The notes under the pieces: generated by a model
The model's input: only the letters and a program-made list of their open reading frames with translations
Told to the model about the DNA's origin: nothing
The model's database searches: none
In this document: positions 55,307 to 63,267 of the stretch, one piece after another
Numbering within the stretch: the first letter of the stretch is position 1
Layout of the letters: the number at the start of each line of letters is the position of its first letter
Made by a program: the position numbers and the translations under genes
Assembly (NCBI GenBank): GCA_034414555.1
Contig: DAOUMA010000020.1
Coordinates: forward strand, 1-64,000
Origin: CG2-30-46-19 sp034414555
Lineage (GTDB): Bacteria > Chloroflexota > Dehalococcoidia > GIF9 > AB-539-J10
Direction: 5' to 3'
DNA: 64,000 nucleotides

Positions 55307-55915
55307 ATGGAATCAAGTGACAGGAAAAAGACAATAAGGAGGATATCCAAGTATCTTCTGGTTGTGATGGTTGCTTTGGCCTTGGGAGTTGGTTCTGCCT
55401 TATTGGGAGTTGGCCTTGTGACTGAAAAGGACTTGATTAGAAATGGAGCATGGTATACCGGTCTTACCTATGGCAGTGAGCAAGCTGGGATGTATACCAG
55501 GGCTGCAATTGCTATTGAGGCCCTTTTTGCACTTAACAAATCTGAGGTGATTTATTACATGGCAGATACTGACGATGCTGGACAGCTACTTCGATCCTGC
55601 TGTGACTACAAAATTGAAGGTAGTAGTCTTGATCCGTATGCTTCCTGGTGGAGCATCACGGTATATGGCGGTGATAATTTTTTGATCCCCAACGAGCAAA
55701 ACCGTTATTCCTACACCAACAAAAACATTGAGTATAACGAGGACGGGAATTTTACCATTTTTTTGTCATCGACTCCTAAAACGGGCAACTGGCTCCCTAC
55801 AGGTAATCAAAAGAAAATCACTCTTTTTCTGCGCATATATAATCCCGCACCATCTGTTTATGAGAACCTCGATACTATTGAACTGCCCCATATTATAACG
55901 GAGAAATGTAAGTGA
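55307..55915 (+). CDS. DUF1214-domain membrane-anchored protein
   Basis: 202 residues. One N-terminal membrane helix (YLLVVMVALALGVGSALLGVG) precedes a soluble domain with WWSITVYGGDNFLIPN, RYSYTNKN and FTIFLSS..TGNWLPTG, the DUF1214 signature. DUF1214 usually follows DUF1254 in one larger protein; here the DUF1254 part is the next gene, overlapping by four bases. Function unknown; a periplasmic location is inferred. Confidence 0.8.
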   Translation: MESSDRKKTIRRISKYLLVVMVALALGVGSALLGVGLVTEKDLIRNGAWYTGLTYGSEQAGMYTRAAIAIEALFALNKSEVIYYMADTDDAGQLLRSCCDYKIEGSSLDPYASWWSITVYGGDNFLIPNEQNRYSYTNKNIEYNEDGNFTIFLSSTPKTGNWLPTGNQKKITLFLRIYNPAPSVYENLDTIELPHIITEKCK

Positions 55916-56448
55916 AAGACTGGATAAAACTGGTAGTGATAACGCTTTTATTAGCTGCTGTGATTCATGTAACTACAGTTGCAGTGTTACCGTATGGTAT
56001 TACACTTTACACCTTGCTAGGTATGCAGCACAGGACACCTGGCGGCCAGATGAATATGATATATCAGGCGCCTCCGACAACAGCCGATAGCAGAGATGTG
56101 GTTAGACCCTGTCCTGACCTTTTATACTCTATTTGCGTTTATGAGGTAAGCGATAAGCCGCTTCATATCGTTGCTCCAATACCTGATGGCACCTATTGGT
56201 CAATGTCGTTTTACGCATTTAACACAGATAATTTCTTTGTGGTGAATGACCGAACCGCTAAATCAAACCCGGCGGATATACTTCTTGTTGGGGAAAACAT
56301 GCCTTACTACGATACTGGAAATTCAGAGGTGGTCATTGCCCCAAGCAACATGGGTGTTATCCTCTTTCGCATTCTCGTTACGGATGAAAGTAAATTAAAT
56401 GACCTGATGCAAGTTCAGGAACAAGCATACTGCAGCCTGGTTGATTGA
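55912..56448 (+). CDS. DUF1254-like membrane-anchored protein
   Basis: 178 residues from GTG overlapping the preceding stop. An N-terminal helix (WIKLVVITLLLAAVIHVTTVA) is followed by a domain with NMIYQAPPTTADSRDVVRPCPDLLYSICVYEVSD and GTYWSMSFYAFNTDNFFVVND, typical of the short DUF1254 form. With the previous gene it rebuilds the DUF1254-DUF1214 pair as two chains. No catalytic motif. 56449-56656 shows nothing recognisable. Confidence 0.78.
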   Translation: MKDWIKLVVITLLLAAVIHVTTVAVLPYGITLYTLLGMQHRTPGGQMNMIYQAPPTTADSRDVVRPCPDLLYSICVYEVSDKPLHIVAPIPDGTYWSMSFYAFNTDNFFVVNDRTAKSNPADILLVGENMPYYDTGNSEVVIAPSNMGVILFRILVTDESKLNDLMQVQEQAYCSLVD

Positions 56449-56656
56449 AAAAGGGGGCAAACGTAAGGGAACGATTTTATGGTATTACAAATTGGTTGTT
56501 GTGCATTTGGTGACTTTTTAACATAGTATCAGCCGCTTACATTGCTTATTTTACAGATTTGTGTAGGCTCTATGATTACGCTACACAGTTCGCTGCAGGA
56601 ATTTTCGATCGCGCTTGAATTAACAATCCGATGAATTGCTACTCCTGCGAGCAATT

Positions 56657-58072
56657 TTAAGTTAATGGTGGTTTCTTATCAGCCCAGGGGTATGCCTTCT
56701 CAAAAGCCGCTGACGCCCGAATCACTGTAGCCTCATCGTATCGCCTCCCCACAATCTGCAATCCCACGGGTAATCCCTCTTTGGTGAATCCACAGGGCAC
56801 ACTAGCTGCCGGTTGCCCCGTAAAGTTAAACGGAATGGTGAAGCAAGGGACGGCAGTGGGGCTGACGTCTTGTCCGTCTATCTTGGTGGGACCCAGAGGG
56901 GTCTCTACATCAAAGGCGGTTATGGGCATGGTGGGGGTGAGGAGAAAGTCGTAGTTTTCAAATATTTGGTGAATTTTAGCCCAGAGGTCCTCTCGATGAA
57001 ATTGGGCCATAGCCATGTCTCGCGATGTAAAAGTGTCAGCCATTGGGATAAAAGGTCTATAAACGGAATACATCACCTTCTCCCATTCCTCCCTGCGCTG
57101 TTCCACAGCAGCAGCTGTTTCACAGATTTCCAAGACCAGCCAGTCAGACTCGACATTAAGGAAATCAATGGTAATTTCCTCCACCTTACACCCTAAATCT
57201 TCAAATTGCCGAGCAGCCCTCCGGGTAATATCTCTTACCTCGGGCTCCACCAGGGCATAGCCTAGATTAGGACTCCAGGCAACTTTACAACCTTTCACAC
57301 CGCCCTTGGTAGCCTGTATAAGGTCCATTTTCTGGGTAGGGAGGGAGAAGTGGTCTCGCTCATCAGGCCCGGCCATGACAGATAGCATCAATGTGCCATC
57401 GGCCACAGTCCTGGTCAGGGACCCTTCCGCAGCCAGTGTCTCCCAACCATGAATGGCGGGTTGACGGGCTACCCGACCAAACTGAGGTTTTAGCCCATAA
57501 ACGCCGCAGAAACTTGAGGGAATACGGATAGAACCACCTCCATCGTTCCCGTGGTGCAGAGGACCTAACCCGGCGGCGGCTGCAGCCGCTGCACCGCCGC
57601 TGGAGCCTCCAGGGGTCTTGGTTAAATTCCAGGGATTTCTGGTTGGGCCGAAAACGGGATTGTCGGTATTAGCAATAAGGCCAAATTCCGGAGTGTTGGT
57701 CTTGCCCAAAATAATCGCTCCTGCGGCTTTCAATTTTTCCACGAAGGCACAGTCTTCATCGGGGATGAAATGTTCATAGAGTTTCGAACCGAATGTAGTA
57801 CGGATCCCTTTGGTAAAGACGAGGTCCTTGATAGAAACTGGCACCCCATGCAGAGGTCCAAGAGTCTTTCCCTTCATCACGGCGTCTTCGGCTGCCTTAG
57901 CTGCGCTGCATGCCTCCTCAGCCCTGAGAGTTACATAGGCATTAATCTTGGGATTTATTTTCTCAATACGGTTCAAGATGGCATCTATTACCTCTACGGG
58001 AGAAAGTTTTTTCTGTTTGATGGCTGCTGCCATCTTTGTGGCGGGCATGAAACAAAGTTCTTCGTTTTTCAT
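56657..58072 (-). CDS. Amidase-signature family hydrolase
   Basis: 471 residues with the Ser-cisSer-Lys triad: Lys in PVSIKDLVFTKG, the cis-Ser in TPGGSSGGAAAA and the nucleophile in GGGSIRIPSSFCG. The C-terminus VGLQIVGRRYDEATVIRAS is also typical. It hydrolyses an amide; whether a catabolic amide or a GatA-like transfer is unclear, but no gatC or gatB adjoins, so a free amidase is favoured. Its upstream region has two AT-rich dyads. Confidence 0.9.
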   Translation of the reverse strand: MKNEELCFMPATKMAAAIKQKKLSPVEVIDAILNRIEKINPKINAYVTLRAEEACSAAKAAEDAVMKGKTLGPLHGVPVSIKDLVFTKGIRTTFGSKLYEHFIPDEDCAFVEKLKAAGAIILGKTNTPEFGLIANTDNPVFGPTRNPWNLTKTPGGSSGGAAAAAAAGLGPLHHGNDGGGSIRIPSSFCGVYGLKPQFGRVARQPAIHGWETLAAEGSLTRTVADGTLMLSVMAGPDERDHFSLPTQKMDLIQATKGGVKGCKVAWSPNLGYALVEPEVRDITRRAARQFEDLGCKVEEITIDFLNVESDWLVLEICETAAAVEQRREEWEKVMYSVYRPFIPMADTFTSRDMAMAQFHREDLWAKIHQIFENYDFLLTPTMPITAFDVETPLGPTKIDGQDVSPTAVPCFTIPFNFTGQPAASVPCGFTKEGLPVGLQIVGRRYDEATVIRASAAFEKAYPWADKKPPLT

Positions 58073-58089
58073 AACAACCTCCTTGTTTT

Positions 58090-58146
58090 TATACTATATG
58101 TATATTTTTAAAAGTTTAGCATAGATTCACTTATAGTATATACTAT
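58090..58146 (-). promoter_or_regulatory. Two dyads upstream of the amidase gene
   Basis: TATAC-TATAT-GTATA (58090-58104) and the perfect palindrome ATAGTATATACTAT (58133-58146) lie 18 and 61 bases before the start codon, likely overlapping promoter and operator. The -35/-10 assignment is unclear because of low complexity. Confidence 0.4.
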
Positions 58147-58258
58147 GACTTTGCAGCAAAGTCATCTTGAAACTCAGGACAAACTACAAATTTGCGTTCT
58201 AGCGTGTTCAATCTCATGCCGGACAAAGGTACCAATTCCGGATAAGTGCCATAATGAG

Positions 58259-58405
58259 AGATTGTTTAGCAACCCATCCCCTGCCCTCCTTCCCTTAGCA
58301 AGGGAGGGGGAGTGTAGATAGGGGAGGGTGAAACCCTCTATAAATCTCTTCCCCCTCTCCTCTGAAGGAGAGGGGGATAAAGGGGGTGAGGTTAGCAAAT
58401 ACTCT
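58259..58405. repeat. MITE-like element, full copy
   Basis: 147 bp with terminal repeats AGATTGTTTAGCAACC and the complement of GGTTAGCAAATACTCT. Internal hairpins are CCCTTAGCAAGGG and CTCCTCTGAAGGAGAG. Flanks share only ATAAT, so any target duplication has decayed. Confidence 0.75.
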
Positions 58406-58476
58406 TATAATAACTGTATGGCAGGATATTAAGGCCTGCATTATAATGGCAGTGTGTTCTTAATAAGAATAGGAAA

Positions 58477-59166
58477 ATGGCGGAATCTGGTTATGTAGTT
58501 ATCCTTATTACTACTGGAAGCTATGAAGAGTCGCATAAAATAGCTGAGGCACTGGTTTGCGGAGGAAAAGCCGCCTGTGTAAATATAGTACCTAAAGCAA
58601 ATTCACTATTCCGGTGGCAGGGTAAGGTGGAGGAAGCTAAAGAAAACCTCCTGCTGGTCAAAACCAGAGCAGAACTCTTTTCTGAAGTTGTGCGTGTGGT
58701 TAAGGGGATTCATAGCTACGAGGTGCCTGAGATAATTGCTTTGCCTGTCGTTGAGGGGGACCCGGGCTATCTAGCCTGGATAACTAAGGAGACGGAAATG
58801 AGAAGGCTGATAAAGATTACCGTAGGTGAGCTTGAGGTGGAGGCATGGCTCAACGAAACAGATACCGCTAACAGGGTCCTAAAAATTCTTCCCATCACCT
58901 CTACCGTCAATCTTTGGGGGGACGAAATATACTTTTCTATCCCCTTAGAGACAGGTTTAGAGAATGCCAGGGAAGTTGTTAACATTGGAGATATCGCTTA
59001 TTGGCCGCAAGGGAAAGCGATGTGTATCTTCCTTGGGATGACTCCGATAAGCAAAGGAAAAGAGATCAAGCCCATAAGCCCGGTTAACGTAATTGGTGGA
59101 ATTGAGGTGGTTCAGGAATTGCTTGGGAAAGTAAAGCCAGGTGAAAAGGTTACCATAAGGAGGTAG
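58477..59166 (+). CDS. CutA1 fused to a cyclophilin-like (TM1367/DUF369) domain
   Basis: 229 residues. Residues 1-107 are CutA1, a trimeric divalent-cation-binding protein: VVILITTGSYEESHKIAEAL, KAACVNIVPKANSLFRWQGKVEEAKE, SYEVPEIIALPV and YLAWI. Residues 110-229 match the small cyclophilin-like barrel of the TM1367 family: LIKITVGELEVEAWLNETDTA, LPITSTVNLWGDEIYFSIP, GDIAYWPQGKAMCIFLGMTPIS. CutA is normally a separate protein of about 105 residues. There is no stop at the junction. Peptidyl-prolyl isomerase activity of the second domain is not established. Confidence 0.85.
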   Translation: MAESGYVVILITTGSYEESHKIAEALVCGGKAACVNIVPKANSLFRWQGKVEEAKENLLLVKTRAELFSEVVRVVKGIHSYEVPEIIALPVVEGDPGYLAWITKETEMRRLIKITVGELEVEAWLNETDTANRVLKILPITSTVNLWGDEIYFSIPLETGLENAREVVNIGDIAYWPQGKAMCIFLGMTPISKGKEIKPISPVNVIGGIEVVQELLGKVKPGEKVTIRR

Positions 59167-59170
59167 CTAA

Positions 59171-59671
59171 ATGGATGCATTAGAAGCAATCAAGACTAGA
59201 AGAAGCATAAGGAAATATAAGAAAGCTCCTGTCCCAGAGGAAGAATTAGAGAAGGTTCTGGATGTGGGGAGATGGGCACCCTCTGCGAGTAATTTACAAC
59301 CCTGGAAGTTCATAGTCTTAAGCGACTTTCAGGTAAGGGAAAGGGTAATGCAGTTGCTTACCTTTGGGAATTTTCTAGCTGAGGCGCCGTTGGGGATTGC
59401 TGTAGCGGTAGACCCCATGGTATCAAACCACCCCGTAGAGGATGGCTCAATAGCAGCCTATAGCATGCTCCTTGCTGCCCACGCGGTTGGGCTTGGGGGA
59501 TGTTGGCTCAATCCTTCGCATAATGAAGAAGGACTGAAGGAAATACTTGGCATTCCAAAAGAGGTGAGGTTAATTTCGGTAATATCACTTGGATATCCTG
59601 ATGAAGCCCCATCGATGACCAGGAGGGAGCTGAGGGACGTCACTTTTACCAACAAGTATGGAAGCAAATAA
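59171..59671 (+). CDS. Nitroreductase-family flavoprotein
   Basis: 166 residues. DALEAIKTRRSIRKYKKAPVPEEELEKVLDVGRWAPSA is the FMN-binding start, GLGGCWLNPS and LISVISLGYPDE are further family motifs. It uses NAD(P)H and FMN; the substrate (nitro compound, quinone or flavin) is unknown. It follows the CutA fusion by four bases, with AAGGAGG inside that gene's end. Shorter than typical 180-220-residue members but complete. Confidence 0.88.
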   Translation: MDALEAIKTRRSIRKYKKAPVPEEELEKVLDVGRWAPSASNLQPWKFIVLSDFQVRERVMQLLTFGNFLAEAPLGIAVAVDPMVSNHPVEDGSIAAYSMLLAAHAVGLGGCWLNPSHNEEGLKEILGIPKEVRLISVISLGYPDEAPSMTRRELRDVTFTNKYGSK

Positions 59672-59786
59672 AAGCTCCTGTTCGGAAAGTAATTTCAAGG
59701 GCAAGAAGTAGAACCCCCTGAGTCAGGTAACCGGAGGAAGCACAACAACTTGATGACCAATTGTTTGCTTTATAGGAAGTCGATAT

Positions 59787-59822
59787 TAGGGCGAGAGGGT
59801 TTGAACCTCCGGCCTCAGTATC
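59787..59822 (-). other. 3' half of a tRNA, orphan fragment
   Basis: On the minus strand the sequence ends with GGAGG-TTCAAAC-CCTCT, a perfect T-arm (one G-U pair), and CGCCCTA, a 3' acceptor strand. The matching 5' half (TAGGGCG) is not found upstream; the fragment touches the asd stop codon instead. It looks like a tRNA gene end left by integration or rearrangement. Confidence 0.5.
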
Positions 59823-60901
59823 TAGGTGATATATCCGTCCCTGATAAGGAGTTCAGCGACAAGAACCGCGCCCTTAGCTGCTCCCATCTTGGTATTGTGG
59901 GACACCAGAAGATACTTGATTCCGTTTTTTAAAGCGGTGTCCTTCCTGATTCTACCGACTGTAGTAGCCATGCCATCCTCCATATAACGATCAAGCCGTG
60001 GCTGAGGCCTGAATGGGTCTTCGTGCACTATTATCATGTGCTTGGGGGCTGAAGGTAGCTCGGTCTCGCCAGATGAGCCGACGAATTTCCTCATCGCCCT
60101 TGCGACGTCCTCCACCTCGCAGGCTTTTTGGGTAGCGGCAAAGACTGATTCTGTATGTCCTTCTCGCACGTTAACACGGGTACAGGTGCAGCTTATGTTG
60201 AATCTGGCTGGCCTGATTGAACCCTCTTCAAAATTGCCCAGGATTTTCTGCGTTTCACGCTGCACCTTTTCCTCTTCCCCTGGAATATAGGGAATGACAT
60301 TGTCTAGAATATCGAGGCCTAACACTCCGGAGCTTCGGCCTGCGCCTGACATAGCTTGCATTGAAGTCATTATGACCGCATTTAGACCAAAGGCTTCATA
60401 GATTGGTTTTAGTGTTATTGCCAGGCCAGCGGTGGTGCAGTTGGGAATAGGTGTGATGAAACCCTTCCATCCTCGTGATTTTCGCTGAATTTGGAGCAGT
60501 TTGGCGTGTTCAGAGTTGATGCCCGGAATCAGGATGGGCACATCCCCATCGTAGCGGAAGGCTGAAGCCGTGCTTATAACCGGTTTAGCAACGGCAAACT
60601 TCGGTTCAAGAATCTTCGCCTGCTCGGATTCTATAGCGGAAAAGACGATGTCTATAGTGGAAATATCCAATTCGATAGCATTCTGGACTGGCATTTCCAT
60701 AACTTCTTCCACTGGAGGCTCCTCGCAGAACCAACGCAGGGCTCCGGATGAAACATCGGTTATTGCCTTTTTATAGTTGTGCCCTGCTGACCTCTCGGAG
60801 GCGGCAAGTGTTGCGATTTCAATCCAGGGGTGGTTTTTCAGGGCAACGATAAATTGCTGACCGACGATGCCCGTGGCTCCTACAATTGCAGCTTTCACCA
60901 T
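59822..60901 (-). CDS. asd: Aspartate-semialdehyde dehydrogenase
   Basis: 359 residues of the archaeal/fungal-type Asd. NADP site VKAAIVGATGIVGQQFI, active-site cysteine in PIPNCTTAGLAITL, and ISCTCTRVNVREGHTESVFA; the second catalytic region follows in EHAKLLQ and PFRPQPRLDRY. It reduces aspartyl phosphate to aspartate semialdehyde for lysine, threonine and methionine. The frame runs to 60946, but the ATG at 60901 has AGGAG upstream and fits the family start. No asparto-kinase gene is near. Confidence 0.94.
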   Translation of the reverse strand: MVKAAIVGATGIVGQQFIVALKNHPWIEIATLAASERSAGHNYKKAITDVSSGALRWFCEEPPVEEVMEMPVQNAIELDISTIDIVFSAIESEQAKILEPKFAVAKPVISTASAFRYDGDVPILIPGINSEHAKLLQIQRKSRGWKGFITPIPNCTTAGLAITLKPIYEAFGLNAVIMTSMQAMSGAGRSSGVLGLDILDNVIPYIPGEEEKVQRETQKILGNFEEGSIRPARFNISCTCTRVNVREGHTESVFAATQKACEVEDVARAMRKFVGSSGETELPSAPKHMIIVHEDPFRPQPRLDRYMEDGMATTVGRIRKDTALKNGIKYLLVSHNTKMGAAKGAVLVAELLIRDGYIT

Positions 60902-61027
60902 AGCTTTTCTCTCCTCATAAATTAAAGGGACGGTTGAGTATAGCAAATTTTAGCATTCAATTCACACATTGCAAGGTCAACTGCTGGCACAACTTGGAGC
61001 TTTGATGGATACGGTTTGTGGCTATGA

Positions 61028-62179
61028 CTACTCGACCCCCGATTTTCCCCCATACAGCCGTTTCTTCCAGCTGATGCGACCACCGAGCACGCGGCGCGAG
61101 GCACCATAGACAGAGGCCAGAAAAAGAAATGAGAACCCTAAGGGGTGTAGCAGGGCTGAAACAAGTGGCTCCTTGAAACGACTATCTGCGAGCCGGCGCA
61201 TGGCTATTATCATTGCTACCTGGGACGTAATTAAAAGCTGCCACTCAGTGGAAGAAGCCGCCACAAATAGCGCTCTCCACAGCCAGTAGAACGGGGCCAG
61301 AAAGAAAATAAAGCCAGCTATCATCAGTCCGAGCAGTGCCAGTGAGGACAATGCTGCCACTGAGTACATCCACTTGATAAATCCCTCCCACATCGCTCCG
61401 ATGCTCTGGTACATATGACATGAGACCACTGGCGACAGGTCAACTGCCATGTGTTGTCCACCATGCCGATTTACTTCAACCCCCAGCCAGACATCCTCCA
61501 GTATTCTTGACTTGACAGCTCTGTGTCCCCCAATTCGCCAGTATTCCTCCTTGGGAAAGAGGAGGAACTGACCGATAGCCAGTGATGGTCTTGGTTTCTT
61601 GGAGCGTTGCAGCCACCATAGCGGCAGCCAGCTCAGGATAATGAAGTACAATACCGGAACGGCTGCCTTCTGAGGTAAGGAAGTAGCAAGCTGACGAGGA
61701 AATCCTGAGAGCATTGCGCACCTGCGCTCGATAGCCAGAGAAAGTACAGCGCGCAGCATATGGGAAGCATGTGTGGTATCAGCGTCAACAAAGAGTAGCC
61801 AGGAGCCATTCGCCTTTTTGGCAAGTTGATAGCAGGCAAAGGGCTTACCCGCCCAGCCTCGGGGCAGGCGTTTGCCTTTCACCAATTGGATACGCCCATC
61901 AGTGGCTGCCATCCACTCCACGAGACTGGCCGTATTGTCCGAGGAGTTATCGTCTAGTACTAAAATCTCCAGATTTGGGTAGTCCTGTTTCTGTAGAGAT
62001 CTCAAGCAGCTCTCTATATTTGCTTTCTCGTTTCTTGCCGGAATAAGCACAGAGACAAGAGGAGCTGGCTCAGGTAGCTTCTTGCTATCTCTGCTTGGCC
62101 TCTTGAGAACTCTCAAATTGAGCACAAGATTTAGCGCGAAGACGAGCAAACCGACGGTTATAATTACCTGGTATGCCAT
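61028..62179 (-). CDS. Membrane glycosyltransferase, family 2
   Basis: 383 residues. An N-terminal membrane helix precedes a GT-A domain: PLVSVLIPARNEKANIESCL, LEILVLDDNSSDNT, WLLFVDADTTH (DxD), RILEDVWLG and a Q..RW-type segment. Three to four membrane helices lie in the C-terminal third. Similar proteins act on hopanoid, carotenoid or polyprenyl acceptors; the acceptor cannot be decided here. It is 33 bases downstream of plsY on the same strand. Confidence 0.85.
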   Translation of the reverse strand: MAYQVIITVGLLVFALNLVLNLRVLKRPSRDSKKLPEPAPLVSVLIPARNEKANIESCLRSLQKQDYPNLEILVLDDNSSDNTASLVEWMAATDGRIQLVKGKRLPRGWAGKPFACYQLAKKANGSWLLFVDADTTHASHMLRAVLSLAIERRCAMLSGFPRQLATSLPQKAAVPVLYFIILSWLPLWWLQRSKKPRPSLAIGQFLLFPKEEYWRIGGHRAVKSRILEDVWLGVEVNRHGGQHMAVDLSPVVSCHMYQSIGAMWEGFIKWMYSVAALSSLALLGLMIAGFIFFLAPFYWLWRALFVAASSTEWQLLITSQVAMIIAMRRLADSRFKEPLVSALLHPLGFSFLFLASVYGASRRVLGGRISWKKRLYGGKSGVE

Positions 62180-62212
62180 GTTCTTATTCCCATTATTGCT
62201 AACTTAGGTCCT

Positions 62213-62827
62213 CTATCTTCTTGACTGAAGCCAGCCGATAAGTCTCACTTTACATCTGGGAATAGCCTTCAGCTCGTTATGATGCTTTGCTGCTAATATT
62301 ACAACCACGCTTAGCATGAATAACGATTCCCAGTAGCTTGCCCCGGTAATTGCCAAATAGACCAGTGAGCCTGTTGGGCCGAGCATTACCGTCCAGGCGT
62401 CAGTTTCTATAAAAAGAAAGCCTAACAACATAAAGGCAGCAAACGTAATAAGCATCTCGTGGTGAGGCAGCGCCAGCAGCACACCAAAGGTAATGGCTAC
62501 CGACTTGCCACCTCTAAAGCGAAGCAGCGGCGAGAAGGCGCTCCCTAATATCGCACTCACTGCCACTATCATAACTGTTACTTCAGGTAACCCGAAGAAC
62601 GAGTATGCCAGGGCTACAAAAGGTATACCTTTCGCTACGTCCAGAATTAAGGCAAGGCACCCCGCTTTGCGTCCCCCAGCTCGGAAGACATTGACCGTCC
62701 CTGGATTGCCGTCTCCGTAATCCCTTATGTCTTTGCCCAGGAGCCAGCGCCCGATCCATAACGAAAAGGGACAAGCACCCAGGCAAAAAGCGCACACAGC
62801 CAGCGATATCGAATAAAGCCCTTCCAT
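62213..62827 (-). CDS. plsY: Acyl-phosphate glycerol-3-phosphate acyltransferase PlsY
   Basis: 204 residues, about five membrane segments. ACPFSLWIGRWLLGKDIRDYGDGNPGTVNVFRAGG is the first PlsY motif, FSPLLRFRGGKSVAITFGVLL the second, and HHNELKA the last. It acylates glycerol-3-phosphate from acyl-phosphate in the first step of phospholipid synthesis. The last motif is slightly altered from the common HxENI form, but the conserved Ser/Arg residues are present. Confidence 0.92.
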   Translation of the reverse strand: MEGLYSISLAVCAFCLGACPFSLWIGRWLLGKDIRDYGDGNPGTVNVFRAGGRKAGCLALILDVAKGIPFVALAYSFFGLPEVTVMIVAVSAILGSAFSPLLRFRGGKSVAITFGVLLALPHHEMLITFAAFMLLGFLFIETDAWTVMLGPTGSLVYLAITGASYWESLFMLSVVVILAAKHHNELKAIPRCKVRLIGWLQSRR

Positions 62828-62926
62828 TGTACTGATGCTTAGAGCTACGTTAGCATCTTATACCTCGCTCTGCGAGGTATAAGATACACCATAGCCTGGT
62901 TGAGGTCAAGACTACAAAGATATTAG

Positions 62927-63020
62927 AGAGTGTTTACTGACCTCACCCCCTTTATCCCCCTCTCCTTCAAAGGAGAGGGGGAAGAGATTTACAGAGAGGG
63001 GTTTCCCCCCTCTCTTACCT
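62927..63020. repeat. Half copy of the MITE-like element
   Basis: Starts with AGAGTGTTTACTGACC and carries CTCCTTCAAAGGAGAG; the second terminal repeat is missing. 63021-63267 holds only a short hairpin (TTCGCC-AATA-GGCGAA, 63152-63167) and no gene. Confidence 0.7.
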
Positions 63021-63267
63021 AAACCATCTGCCTTGTCGGGCGAAGCAGGGAGAAAAACAAAAAATTTTTCTGCATGACAGTCCTAAACCGGTATCAAAAG
63101 CTGTCTTTCCAGAAGTTCCCATTCCCCTTACTTGTTTGCGGATAGAGGAAGTTCGCCAATAGGCGAATTTGGCGAAATCTTTGTTTTCCCTTTTGTCGGC
63201 TGTTAAGTGACCGGATGGCGCAAGGTAAAGCACGAAGTACCACAGAGTTGCCAGAAGCCCGCTCCCT

